DNA of 64,000 nt from Chitinophagaceae bacterium (lineage in GTDB: Bacteria; Bacteroidota; Bacteroidia; Chitinophagales; Chitinophagaceae), in assembly GCA_016719165.1 (NCBI GenBank), contig JADKAJ010000002.1:620001-684000 (forward strand), read 5' to 3'. Numbering within the stretch: the stretch's first letter is position 1; every line of letters starts with the position of its first letter. The position numbers and the translations under genes are program-made. A model generated the notes under the pieces. The model was not told the origin of the DNA. It worked only from the letters and a program-made list of their open reading frames with translations, and ran no database searches. Shown here piece by piece: positions 42,401 to 49,131 of the stretch.

Positions 42401-43238
42401 TGCCATACCGATTGATAAGTTTGGCGAACAGGATCGAAAAGACCACCTGCGTAAAATTTTATACCCGTTTATTCTTCGCAGAACAAAGGAACAGGTGGCG
42501 AAAGATCTGCCTGAAAAACAGGAGATGATACTGTTTTGCGAAATGGAAGATGAACAGCGTAATATCTATGATGCATACCGCAATGATTTCCGCAACCAGA
42601 TATTAGGTACAATTGAAACGCAGGGCATACAAAAATCACAGTTGACCATTTTGCAGGGTCTGATGAAGCTGCGCCAGATATGTGACTCACCGGCGATACT
42701 GAACGAACAGGAAAAGTTTGACAACCACTCTATCAAGCTGGATGAACTGGCAAGGGAGCTAAGTGAAGATATGGGCAACCACAAGGCATTGATCTTTTCA
42801 CAGTTCCTGGGTATGCTGGCATTGATAAGAGCCAAGCTGGAAGAGCTCGGTATTAAATATGAATATTTTGATGGCAGCACTTCCGCACCTGACAGGGAAA
42901 AAGCTATTCAAAGTTTCCAGAATAATGATGAAGTAAGAGTTTTCCTGATTTCTTTAAAAGCCGGTGGTGTGGGGTTGAACCTGACCGCTGCTGATTATGT
43001 ATACATTGTTGATCCCTGGTGGAACCCGGCGGTAGAACAACAGGCTATTGACCGTACCCACCGTATCGGGCAAACCAAAAATATCTTTGCTTACCGCATG
43101 ATCTGTAAAGACACGATCGAAGATAAAATACTGCAACTGCAGGAAAAGAAAAGAGCTTTGGCTAAAGACATCATTTCTGATGATACTTCCTTTGTGAAGA
43201 CACTGACGAGGGAGGATGTGGAGTACTTGTTCAGTTAA
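39420..43238 (+). CDS. SNF2-family helicase with N-terminal SWIM zinc finger
   Basis: A 1272-residue DNA translocase. A SWIM zinc finger at residues 91-103 (C91, C93, C101, H103 in CACPYNLGDICRH) is followed by a long family-specific region (about 110-800), then the SNF2 ATPase: motif I ILADDMGLGKT at about 833-843, motif II DESQ at about 932, motif III SGTPLQNN, and the helicase C lobe (HRIGQTKNIFAYRM). The start is a TTG at 39420: an in-frame TAA lies 9 bases upstream and no ATG occurs before the SWIM finger. Such proteins remodel protein-DNA complexes; a specific role is unknown. Confidence 0.93.
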   Translation: MKVGEKYFVPRISKIVYRLALPHLIKYVYTHGTDEVIRRGKKIHAIGFVELVEYDDLFGSAVFRVKDDSYSTYYKVYIQKFKDPKSTSLRCACPYNLGDICRHEAAALFQLQEMIDRGHLQADNVKYDQRHTVAKMKLIDLKTLRLLCSPETLIDAETFLRTNKATIEYAENETVKASVKLDGQTYKVIIRKNEERNFDTSCDYEDENHPLCLPKMIVLLQLLNAYGANYFDSIRNWDKEKNKLLEAYGYSLSDDLKGKFEFAYKDGKPFLRVLDVKIKRVAPVAAPTRPVLIPQKEREPDEIPAVAEEAEANPSQRLGIVFNFNKKTFPRFTVDVVTGEPNDSNDAFAGKVEKLDISRYVNTDQLPEGDRELLVMLRKLQDSEINKYISRNSPFSGIWENIIHQEEDDLPDETKELMAEYLLPKLKKIFTESAGNPFVFLLPESKAFKTNNLEPLQLQAEDAKPHFIIKKNSHYTIQCRVKAGSLEFDLGDNEAASPLFFLYNNQAYLWKNNEVIHLVEKFLPTGKMNVAAEEWTSQLNKFIMPLAKEHKVDFDKSLVQEIKDGNPEVKLFLMEKGDYLVFQPSFSYKGYETKAKDRDEVIVSQGDKVLVVHRNREKENEFIQKLQNLHSNFVYNEDSATLALKGTDVLKNNWFFLFVDAMKDYKTPVFGFEALKNFRFNTAKPQTKIFISSNTDWFDAKVDIVFGDQKVTVAEVKRALANKQQFVHLNDGTLGILPEEWLKKYSLLFRVGEGKTDSLKLSRYHLSVVDELYETRDEEELVVKLEEKYEKLREFNKIKEIDPSDSLKKILRPYQVAGYQWLNYLKDIKWGGILADDMGLGKTVQALSFLEHFKNDQGKLKALVVCPTTLIYNWENEIKKFTPSLTYRIHHGAVRTRAKEELIDHDVTITTYGTLRSDIKLLMSVDFDYVILDESQAIKNPSSKVTKAACLLNAKNRLCMSGTPLQNNTFDIFAQMNFLNPGMLGTMEFFRQEFAIPIDKFGEQDRKDHLRKILYPFILRRTKEQVAKDLPEKQEMILFCEMEDEQRNIYDAYRNDFRNQILGTIETQGIQKSQLTILQGLMKLRQICDSPAILNEQEKFDNHSIKLDELARELSEDMGNHKALIFSQFLGMLALIRAKLEELGIKYEYFDGSTSAPDREKAIQSFQNNDEVRVFLISLKAGGVGLNLTAADYVYIVDPWWNPAVEQQAIDRTHRIGQTKNIFAYRMICKDTIEDKILQLQEKKRALAKDIISDDTSFVKTLTREDVEYLFS

Positions 43239-43342
43239 TTTTCGGTCAGGATTTAATATCAATGGTTTAGTTGGACGTTTATAGCGTTGCACCGTTATAT
43301 TGGCTGCTTCAGTTCTCATAATAAGGATCTTTTTCCTTCCGC

Positions 43343-43350
43343 TACCTTTG
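43343..43350 (+). promoter_or_regulatory. -7 promoter box of the saccharopine dehydrogenase-like gene
   Basis: TACCTTTG, a consensus box, 17 bases before the ATG at 43368. It excludes the more upstream start at 43287 as the main one. Confidence 0.55.
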
Positions 43351-43367
43351 TTCCAAACGATGAATAT

Positions 43368-44483
43368 ATGACGATTGCTGTTTTAGGAGCCGGTATGGTA
43401 GGCCGGGCCATTGCACTGGATTTAGCCAACGATTATACTGTTACTTCCTTTGATGTAAGTGCTGCAAACCTGGAGGTATTAATAAAAAGAAATACTTCCG
43501 TTCAGACAGTGATGGCCGATCTGTCTCAATTTGATGCATACAAAAACTGGTTATCTCCTTTCGATTTGGTGGTAACAGCTGTACCGGGTTTTATGGGTTA
43601 TAAAACACTGGAGGCGGTGATCAATGCCGGGAAGAACGTGGTGGATATTTCATTTTTCCCAGAAGAAGCCATGCAGCTGGATGCGCTGGCAAAAGAAAAG
43701 GCAGTGACAGTGATAACCGATTGTGGTGTGGCACCAGGGATGAGTAATTTCATCATCGGTCGTTATAATGCCGAAATGAAAGTGAAAGCGTTTGAATGTT
43801 ATGTTGGCGGTTTACCTAAAGAAAGAATTCCCCCATTTGAATACAAAGCACCTTTCTCACCGGTGGATGTGATACAGGAATATATCCGTCCGGCAAGGCT
43901 GGTGGAACAAGGCAGCATTGTTACAAAGCCGGCATTGAGCGACAGGGAGTTGATGCTCTTTGATAAAGTGGGTGAACTGGAAGCTTTTAATACCGACGGG
44001 TTACGTTCATTGATACATACGATGGGTCATATCCCGGATATGAAAGAAAAGACATTACGTTACCCGGGACATATTGACCTCATCATTGCATTGCAACAGG
44101 CTGGTTTTTTTGATATAACACCTATCAGGGTGAATGGTGTTTCGGTTGTGCCGCTAGATTTTACTTCTGCACTATTGGTCAATGAATGGAAGCCCGGCCC
44201 GGAAGAAGAAGAGTTTACTGTAATGAAAGTGGTTATAAAAGGAGAAGATAAAACAGTGATATATGACCTGTATGATACCTATGATCCGGTAACTAAAATC
44301 TCTTCGATGGCCAGAACTACAGGTTATACCTGCAATGCTGCTGTTAATCTTATCACTAAGAAATTATTTACGGAGAAGGGTGTATTTCCGCCTGAACTGA
44401 TTGGAAACAGGAAAGATTGTTTTGATTTTGTGATAGCGTATTTGAAGAATAGAAAGGTGATCTGGAAAAAAACAGAACAGTGA
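43368..44483 (+). CDS. Saccharopine dehydrogenase-family oxidoreductase
   Basis: A 371-residue protein with an N-terminal Rossmann fold (MTIAVLGAGMVGRAIALDL) and family blocks VVTAVPGFMGYKTLEAVI, VVDISFFPEE, TDCGVAPGMSNFIIG and the C-terminal TGYTCNAAVNLITK. Relatives act in lysine metabolism (saccharopine, or lysine 6-dehydrogenase-like). The substrate is not provable; lysine degradation is likely. The ATG at 43368 follows a -7 box. The last codons are copied in a downstream tandem duplication. Confidence 0.88.
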   Translation: MTIAVLGAGMVGRAIALDLANDYTVTSFDVSAANLEVLIKRNTSVQTVMADLSQFDAYKNWLSPFDLVVTAVPGFMGYKTLEAVINAGKNVVDISFFPEEAMQLDALAKEKAVTVITDCGVAPGMSNFIIGRYNAEMKVKAFECYVGGLPKERIPPFEYKAPFSPVDVIQEYIRPARLVEQGSIVTKPALSDRELMLFDKVGELEAFNTDGLRSLIHTMGHIPDMKEKTLRYPGHIDLIIALQQAGFFDITPIRVNGVSVVPLDFTSALLVNEWKPGPEEEEFTVMKVVIKGEDKTVIYDLYDTYDPVTKISSMARTTGYTCNAAVNLITKKLFTEKGVFPPELIGNRKDCFDFVIAYLKNRKVIWKKTEQ

Positions 44484-44635
44484 ACGTTTAAAAAGACCCC
44501 GGGTCAAGCCCGGGGTGACAATAATATTTTTCAAATTGTTAACCGATGTAATCAGTAGTTATTATGCTTCCGCCACTACTTCTTTTACTTCCGGAGTCAT
44601 TCTTTTCATTACGCCTTTATTACCGGCTTTTAATG
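44458..44635. repeat. Tandem duplication, copy 1 (178 bp)
   Basis: It begins at TGATC inside the end of the saccharopine dehydrogenase gene and repeats at 44636. It holds the last codons of that gene, a GC-rich hairpin and a degraded copy of the 3' end of nfu. The copies differ at scattered bases. TGATC occurs at 44458, 44636 and 44815, marking the duplication junctions. Confidence 0.88.
44496..44516. terminator. GC-rich hairpin in copy 1
   Basis: ACCCCGGG (44496-44503) pairs with CCCGGGGT (44509-44516) around a TCAAG loop. It can end the saccharopine dehydrogenase transcript. The identical hairpin recurs in copy 2, and the palindrome resembles REP-like extragenic elements. Confidence 0.65.
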
Positions 44636-44639
44636 TGAT
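44562..44639 (-). pseudogene. Duplicated 3' end of nfu, 25 codons
   Basis: On the minus strand the codons read ITLKAGNKGVMKRMTPEVKE then VVAEA and a stop, a close copy of the C-terminus of the intact nfu (ITLKAGIEGMMKRMIPEVKE). It has no start or CxxC block and is cut off at the duplication junction. It is part of copy 1 of the tandem repeat. Confidence 0.8.
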
Positions 44640-44814
44640 CTGAAAAAAAACAGAACAGTGAACATTTAAAAAAGACCCCGGGTCAAGCCCGGGGTGATAG
44701 CAATATTCTTCAAATTGTTAACCGCTGTAATAATTAGTTATTCTGCTTCCGCCACTACTTCTTTTACTTCCGGAATCATTCTTTTCATCATGCCTTCGAT
44801 ACCGGCTTTCAATG
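44636..44814. repeat. Tandem duplication, copy 2 (179 bp)
   Basis: It repeats copy 1 with one base more and scattered differences. Its right half is the real 3' end of nfu and its left half is a copy of the saccharopine dehydrogenase tail plus the hairpin. Confidence 0.88.
44675..44695. terminator. GC-rich hairpin in copy 2
   Basis: The same ACCCCGGG-TCAAG-CCCGGGGT hairpin as in copy 1, now 43 bases from the nfu stop codon, where it can serve the convergent nfu transcript. Confidence 0.65.
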
Positions 44815-45334
44815 TGATCATAGAAGAGGGACAACCACTGCAGCTTCCTTGCATGGCAAGGCTCACTGTACCGGCTTCATAGCTTTTGAATTGTATAGCG
44901 CCACCATCCATTTCTACTGCCGGGCGAACATAATTATCAAGTAGTTCTTTGATTCTTTTTACTACATCGTCATCATCAGCAGCTACTTCATTGCTGCTGG
45001 TTTGTTTTACCGCAGCCAGTTCTTCTTCGTTGATTATGGCCTTTCCTTCTTCTAAATAATCTTTCAGGAATTGACGGATAGAAGGAATGGCATCATTCCA
45101 GTCTGTTTCAGTTGTCTTTGTCAGGGTTACAAAATTGCTGGCAATGAAAACGGCTTTGATAAAAGGAAAGCCAAATAACTCCGTTGCGAGCGGTGAAGGT
45201 TTTGCACTCTCTGCATCAGGGAAATCAATGCTTTTACCGGGGTATAACAGCTTGTTAGCCACAAACTTCATCGTTTCCGGATTAGGCGTCATTTCCGTAT
45301 AAATGCTGATGATAGGGTTGCCTGTTTTGATCAT
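44738..45334 (-). CDS. nfu: Nfu-type iron-sulfur cluster carrier (NifU C-terminal domain)
   Basis: A 198-residue protein with an N-terminal Nfu_N domain (ISIYTEMTPNPETMKFVANK to TLTKTTETDWNDAI), an acidic linker, and a C-terminal NifU domain with the cluster-ligand pair in MQGSCSGCPSSMITLK. It holds and passes on [4Fe-4S] clusters in the cytoplasm. A -7 box (TATTTTTG on the minus strand) lies upstream. The last 25 codons are duplicated in the neighbouring tandem repeat. Confidence 0.93.
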   Translation of the reverse strand: MIKTGNPIISIYTEMTPNPETMKFVANKLLYPGKSIDFPDAESAKPSPLATELFGFPFIKAVFIASNFVTLTKTTETDWNDAIPSIRQFLKDYLEEGKAIINEEELAAVKQTSSNEVAADDDDVVKRIKELLDNYVRPAVEMDGGAIQFKSYEAGTVSLAMQGSCSGCPSSMITLKAGIEGMMKRMIPEVKEVVAEAE

Positions 45335-45352
45335 AACTCACAATTTTATATG

Positions 45353-45360
45353 CAAAAATA
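45353..45360 (-). promoter_or_regulatory. -7 promoter box of nfu
   Basis: The minus strand reads TATTTTTG, matching TAnnTTTG, 18 bases before the nfu ATG. Confidence 0.45.
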
Positions 45361-45369
45361 ACAACAAAT

Positions 45370-45450
45370 CCCGGTGGAAGTTTACGAAGGCGGGAAGGAA
45401 TAGGCTGGAGGACGGAAGTCCGTAAGCCCGCCGGACAATAGCCAACCGGG
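45370..45450. repeat. Nested inverted repeats between nfu and the methyltransferase
   Basis: Three nested arm pairs share a centre: CCCGGT (45370-45375) with ACCGGG (45445-45450), GGCGGG (45389-45394) with CCCGCC (45427-45432), and GGAC (45409-45412) with GTCC (45417-45420). This could fold as an elongated stem with internal loops. Function unknown; it may be a transcription end or a structured RNA. Confidence 0.4.
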
Positions 45451-45465
45451 AAACATACTTTCCAG

Positions 45466-46188
45466 CTACTCCTGAAATTTCCCTGTCTTTTTCAGGTAGC
45501 GGATAAGAATGTAAATAAGCAGCAAAGCACCCAGAACTATACCCAGCAGCAGGTTGCGGAACTTTTCATCATGCCCGGTCAGTTCCGGATAATTCAGTAA
45601 TAATAATAAGGTGATGCCTATCAGCCAGATGAATTGTGTAGTATGTTCTTTCAATATCCATCTTTTCCAGTTGAACTCCATACTATTGAATGTTTTTCCA
45701 ATCCCTTTCAGGTTGGGAAACCAACGGTTAACATTTTTACAGTATTCTTCAAAGCCAACACCAAATTTTCCGCGGAGGAAATTCTCTTCGGCCAATACAA
45801 TAGCCTGGTAGATAAATAAGAAAATGGGAATCATTATTCCAACATAGAATAATGAATTGGCCAAAATACCCACACCAAGCAGCATCAGGATGTTTCCAAC
45901 ATACAACGGATTGCGGCAATGTGTAAAGATGCCTTCTGTTACCAATCCTTCGGCATATGGTTTTCCTTCTTTACCTCCCCGGACAATATAAGCCAGCCCG
46001 ATGGTCAGTCCGCGGATCAGCTGACCCAAACAGGTGATGATTAAACCAATGCTGATGGGCCATATATAATAGCTTTCCCCCAATTGCTCTTTAGAAAATA
46101 ATGGCCATGAAGGAATGAATAAAGCACCGTAAAAAAGAATGAATATCCAGTTGCGGTACTTAAAGAAGAAATTTCCAATACTAACCAT
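45466..46188 (-). CDS. PEMT/ICMT-type membrane methyltransferase
   Basis: A 240-residue membrane protein with about five TM segments. The signature EGLVTEGIFTHCRNPLYVGN (the HxxRNPxYxG motif of isoprenylcysteine/phospholipid methyltransferases) lies mid-protein, followed by a GFEEYCKNVNRWFP block. Such enzymes methylate lipids or small membrane substrates with SAM; the substrate here is unknown. It begins 5 bases after the cmoA stop and is probably in the same operon. Confidence 0.85.
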   Translation of the reverse strand: MVSIGNFFFKYRNWIFILFYGALFIPSWPLFSKEQLGESYYIWPISIGLIITCLGQLIRGLTIGLAYIVRGGKEGKPYAEGLVTEGIFTHCRNPLYVGNILMLLGVGILANSLFYVGIMIPIFLFIYQAIVLAEENFLRGKFGVGFEEYCKNVNRWFPNLKGIGKTFNSMEFNWKRWILKEHTTQFIWLIGITLLLLLNYPELTGHDEKFRNLLLGIVLGALLLIYILIRYLKKTGKFQE

Positions 46189-46193
46189 GCCAA

Positions 46194-46922
46194 TTATTTT
46201 TTAACAGCGATAAGGCCTGCGAAATTATACCACTTGAAAAAAACTTCACAATGGGCAAATCCTTTGTCCCGCAATAATGATATGTTTTCGCTCAGTTTAT
46301 AAGGCACTAATACATTTTCCAGTGCTTCTCTTTTTTGAGAGATTTCCATTTCACTGTAATTATTACGGCGTTTATAGTTGTAATAGTAGTTGATAAAATC
46401 ACGGTTGAAATTGCTTTCTTCCGCTAATATTTTTTCTACCAGTATCAATACACCACCCGGATTCAGGCCCTGGTAAATATCCTGCAGTAATCGTTCCCGG
46501 TAAACGGGCCGGACAAACTGAAGTGTAAGACATAATACTACTACAGAAGCATTTTCGATTTTTACCCCTTGCCCGAGGTCGGCACAGCGCAATTCGTAAG
46601 GACGGGAGAAACCCAGTTCCATCAGCTTGGATTTACATTTATCCAGCATTTCCTGCGAGTCGTCTATCCCGATAAATTTTATTTGCTGGTTTACCATTGT
46701 ATCCATACCAAGCATAGTGGTACCGGTGGAGCAGCCAAGGTCATATACAAAAGTTTCTTCCCTGGCATGATCAGCAGCCAGTTCGGCCATCATCCGTTGT
46801 ATTTCTCCATAGAAGGGAACCGAGCGATTCACCATATCATCAAAGACTTTTGCTACGTTGGCGCCAAACTTAAAATCGCTGGCTTTTTCTATTTCGTCTC
46901 TAAAAACTTCATCTTTGCCCAT
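46194..46922 (-). CDS. cmoA: CmoA, carboxy-S-adenosyl-methionine synthase
   Basis: A 242-residue class I methyltransferase-fold enzyme that converts SAM and prephenate to carboxy-SAM for cmo5U tRNA modification. It matches E. coli CmoA across its length: NVAKVFDDMVNRSVPFYGEI, VYDLGCSTGTT, QFVRPVYRERLLQDIYQGLN-type block, and NNYSEMEISQKREALENVL. The ATG at 46922 (MGKDEVFRDE) gives a normal N-terminus. The partner cmoB is not in the window; the next gene downstream is a membrane methyltransferase. Confidence 0.92.
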   Translation of the reverse strand: MGKDEVFRDEIEKASDFKFGANVAKVFDDMVNRSVPFYGEIQRMMAELAADHAREETFVYDLGCSTGTTMLGMDTMVNQQIKFIGIDDSQEMLDKCKSKLMELGFSRPYELRCADLGQGVKIENASVVVLCLTLQFVRPVYRERLLQDIYQGLNPGGVLILVEKILAEESNFNRDFINYYYNYKRRNNYSEMEISQKREALENVLVPYKLSENISLLRDKGFAHCEVFFKWYNFAGLIAVKK

Positions 46923-46998
46923 AACAATAATTAAGGCTACAAAGTAAAGCATTTTACGGCTCAGTGAACCAAACGATAATCAGTAACGTAGTAACAAT

Positions 46999-47352
46999 AT
47001 GAAAAAAATCTATCATCTTGGAAACTGCACCACCTGCCAGGCAATTATAAAAGAATTAAAAGCGGATCAGAAAGGCTTTGCCATGCAGGATATCAAATTT
47101 GAAAAGATAACACCGGCCCAGCTGGATGAAATGAAAAAAATGGCCGGTAGTTATGAATCCCTCTTCAGCCGCCGTGCCATGAAATACAAAGAACTTGGAC
47201 TGAAGGATAAAAAGCTGGAAGAAAAAGATTACCGGAAGTATATTCTTGATGAATACACTTTTCTCAAAAGACCGGTTGCGATAATTAATGATAAAATTTT
47301 CATCGGTAGCGAAAAGAAAACTGTGGAAGCATTGAAGAATGCTGTAAAGTAA
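46999..47352 (+). CDS. ArsC/Spx-family thioredoxin-fold protein
   Basis: A 117-residue protein of the ArsC/YffB/Spx fold. The N-terminal MKKIYHLGNCTTCQAIIKEL has the CxxC-type position (C10, C13). The core block SLFSRRAMKYKELGL resembles the LfNtrg-type segment, and FLKRPVAIINDKIFIG is the conserved last strand. It may be a reductase (arsenate or glutathione-linked) or Spx-like regulator; nothing in the sequence decides. It lies between cmoA and an AspT transporter, on the plus strand. ars genes are not nearby. Confidence 0.83.
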   Translation: MKKIYHLGNCTTCQAIIKELKADQKGFAMQDIKFEKITPAQLDEMKKMAGSYESLFSRRAMKYKELGLKDKKLEEKDYRKYILDEYTFLKRPVAIINDKIFIGSEKKTVEALKNAVK

Positions 47353-47353
47353 G

Positions 47354-49024
47354 CTATAGCAAAAGCAAAATCAATAACTGTGCTGCTACTATCCGTAATA
47401 TCATTGTCAACGGATATACAGTAGCATAAGTGACCGATGGAATATCGCTGCCGGCCAGCTTAGTGGCAAATGCCAATGCCGGGGGATCGGTGGAAGCACC
47501 TGCCAGTAAACCGCATACTTCAAAATAAGTCTTCTTAAAATATTTGCGGGCAATAAATCCTATTAGTAATAAGGGAACAACAGTAATGACCACACCCATC
47601 CCTATCCATAGCCAGCCGCGACCATCAGCAAAAGCAACCGATAAGTTTTTTCCACTGCTTAATCCTACACTGGCTAAAAACAAACTGATACCCAGTTCAC
47701 GGATCATAAGATTGGCGCTGTTGGTAGTATAATTGTTGAGGTAAAAAAGATTTCCAAAACGGCTTAAGGTTAAGGCAATAATCAAAGGACCGCCGGCCAT
47801 ACCAATTTTTACAGCTACCGGCATATTAGGAAAATGAAAAGGTATACTGCCGAGGATAACCCCCAATACAATACCCATAAAGATGGGGGCCAGGTCAGGC
47901 ACTTCTAATTTCTTTAATGAATTACCCAGTGCCTGTGTAACCACTTTCACTCCTTCTTCGGTGCCCACTACTTTAATTGTATCGCCCAACTGTAAAAAAA
48001 TATCACCATGTGGTACCATTTCAATACCTGCACGGCTTAACCTGGTGAGGGTGAATTCCTGTTGATGGAGCTCCGGGATATCACCCAGTCTTTTATGCGT
48101 TACAGCAGATCTTGTTACTACGATCATTCTGGATATCAGATCGCTGTCAGTTGCCGTTTTCAGGTTCATGGTACTGGGTCGGCCAATCAATAATTTCAAT
48201 TGTTCCATTTCCTGTTTGGAAGCCACCACCAGCAACACATCGTTTTCAGAAAGGATCAGGTCAGGTGTTGGTGTAATAATTTCTCCTTTGTGATACATTC
48301 TGGATACCACAACAGGTTCTTTTAACAGGTCAAATAGTTTTCGCAGGGGTTGCCCCACCAACTGTTTGTTTTCTAAATTCAGATGTACTGAAACAGGCCG
48401 GTTGGCACGCAGCACACCCAGCTTGCGGTGAAACTCCTGTTCTTTTTCAATTTTAATGTTGAATACTCTTTTCAGTAACAACAAAGAACCAATGATACCA
48501 AACACGCCTAATGGATACGTAACAGCATATGCCAGGGTGATGAGTGATTTATCAGCCACCGTAACATGCAGATCACTTACAGCAGCCTGTGCAGCAGCGA
48601 GACCGGGGGTGTTGGTCACTGCGCCACTCATTACACCGGCCATAACAGCAATACTGTTGCCGCTGACAGAATAAAGGATGATGGTGATGATAACTCCGGT
48701 GGCTACAATGGCAAAGGCAAGCAGATTATTCACCAATGCATTTTTCTTCAATGAAGCCCAGAAGCCTGGCCCAACCTGCAATCCGATAGAGTAAACAAAT
48801 AAAATGAGACCAAATTCCTTCATGAAGTGTTCAGTACCGGAATCTATTTCCACACCAAAATAAGAAAAGATCAATCCTGCAAACAACACCCAGGTGATGC
48901 CCAGTGATATTCCTGCAATTTTAATGCGCCCCATCCAGATGCCAATAGCGATCACCAGTCCATAGATGATGACCGATTGAGCTATGGATGTTTTTGTAAA
49001 AAGATCATGAAACCATTCAGGCAT
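47354..49024 (-). CDS. AspT/YbjL-family antiporter with TrkA-C domains
   Basis: A 556-residue membrane protein with the aspartate:alanine exchanger (AAEx) layout: about five N-terminal TM helices (VIIYGLVIAIGIWMGRIKIA; GLQVGPGFWASLKK), two cytoplasmic TrkA-C domains (about residues 205-375; GQPLRKLFDLLKEPVVVSR, LGDTIKVVGTEEGVKVV), then about five C-terminal TM helices with VGLSSGKNL and LLAGASTDPPALAFA, the conserved AGASTDPPAL motif. Transport substrate unknown, probably a small organic acid or amino acid. Confidence 0.9.
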   Translation of the reverse strand: MPEWFHDLFTKTSIAQSVIIYGLVIAIGIWMGRIKIAGISLGITWVLFAGLIFSYFGVEIDSGTEHFMKEFGLILFVYSIGLQVGPGFWASLKKNALVNNLLAFAIVATGVIITIILYSVSGNSIAVMAGVMSGAVTNTPGLAAAQAAVSDLHVTVADKSLITLAYAVTYPLGVFGIIGSLLLLKRVFNIKIEKEQEFHRKLGVLRANRPVSVHLNLENKQLVGQPLRKLFDLLKEPVVVSRMYHKGEIITPTPDLILSENDVLLVVASKQEMEQLKLLIGRPSTMNLKTATDSDLISRMIVVTRSAVTHKRLGDIPELHQQEFTLTRLSRAGIEMVPHGDIFLQLGDTIKVVGTEEGVKVVTQALGNSLKKLEVPDLAPIFMGIVLGVILGSIPFHFPNMPVAVKIGMAGGPLIIALTLSRFGNLFYLNNYTTNSANLMIRELGISLFLASVGLSSGKNLSVAFADGRGWLWIGMGVVITVVPLLLIGFIARKYFKKTYFEVCGLLAGASTDPPALAFATKLAGSDIPSVTYATVYPLTMILRIVAAQLLILLLL

Positions 49025-49058
49025 AAAAAACTATTCAATACAATGTACATCATTCGTC

Positions 49059-49094
49059 ATAAACAGGCAGCAGGCGGCTACCTGCTGCACTATT
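49059..49094. terminator. Hairpin between pckG and the AspT-type gene
   Basis: A perfect 8-bp stem GCAGCAGG/CCTGCTGC (49067-49088) with a 6-base loop lies downstream of the pckG stop. Outer bases CATAAA and TTTATG can extend it with mismatches. No strong T-run on the minus strand. Likely end of pckG transcription. Confidence 0.55.
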
Positions 49095-49131
49095 TATGAT
49101 TGTTAAAAGGGCAAGCAATAATCGGCAGAGG

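Noticed and set aside
45370..45450. RNase P RNA or other housekeeping RNA
   Set aside because: The GGACGGAAGTCCG segment superficially resembles RNase P, but the conserved core elements are missing and it is far too short.
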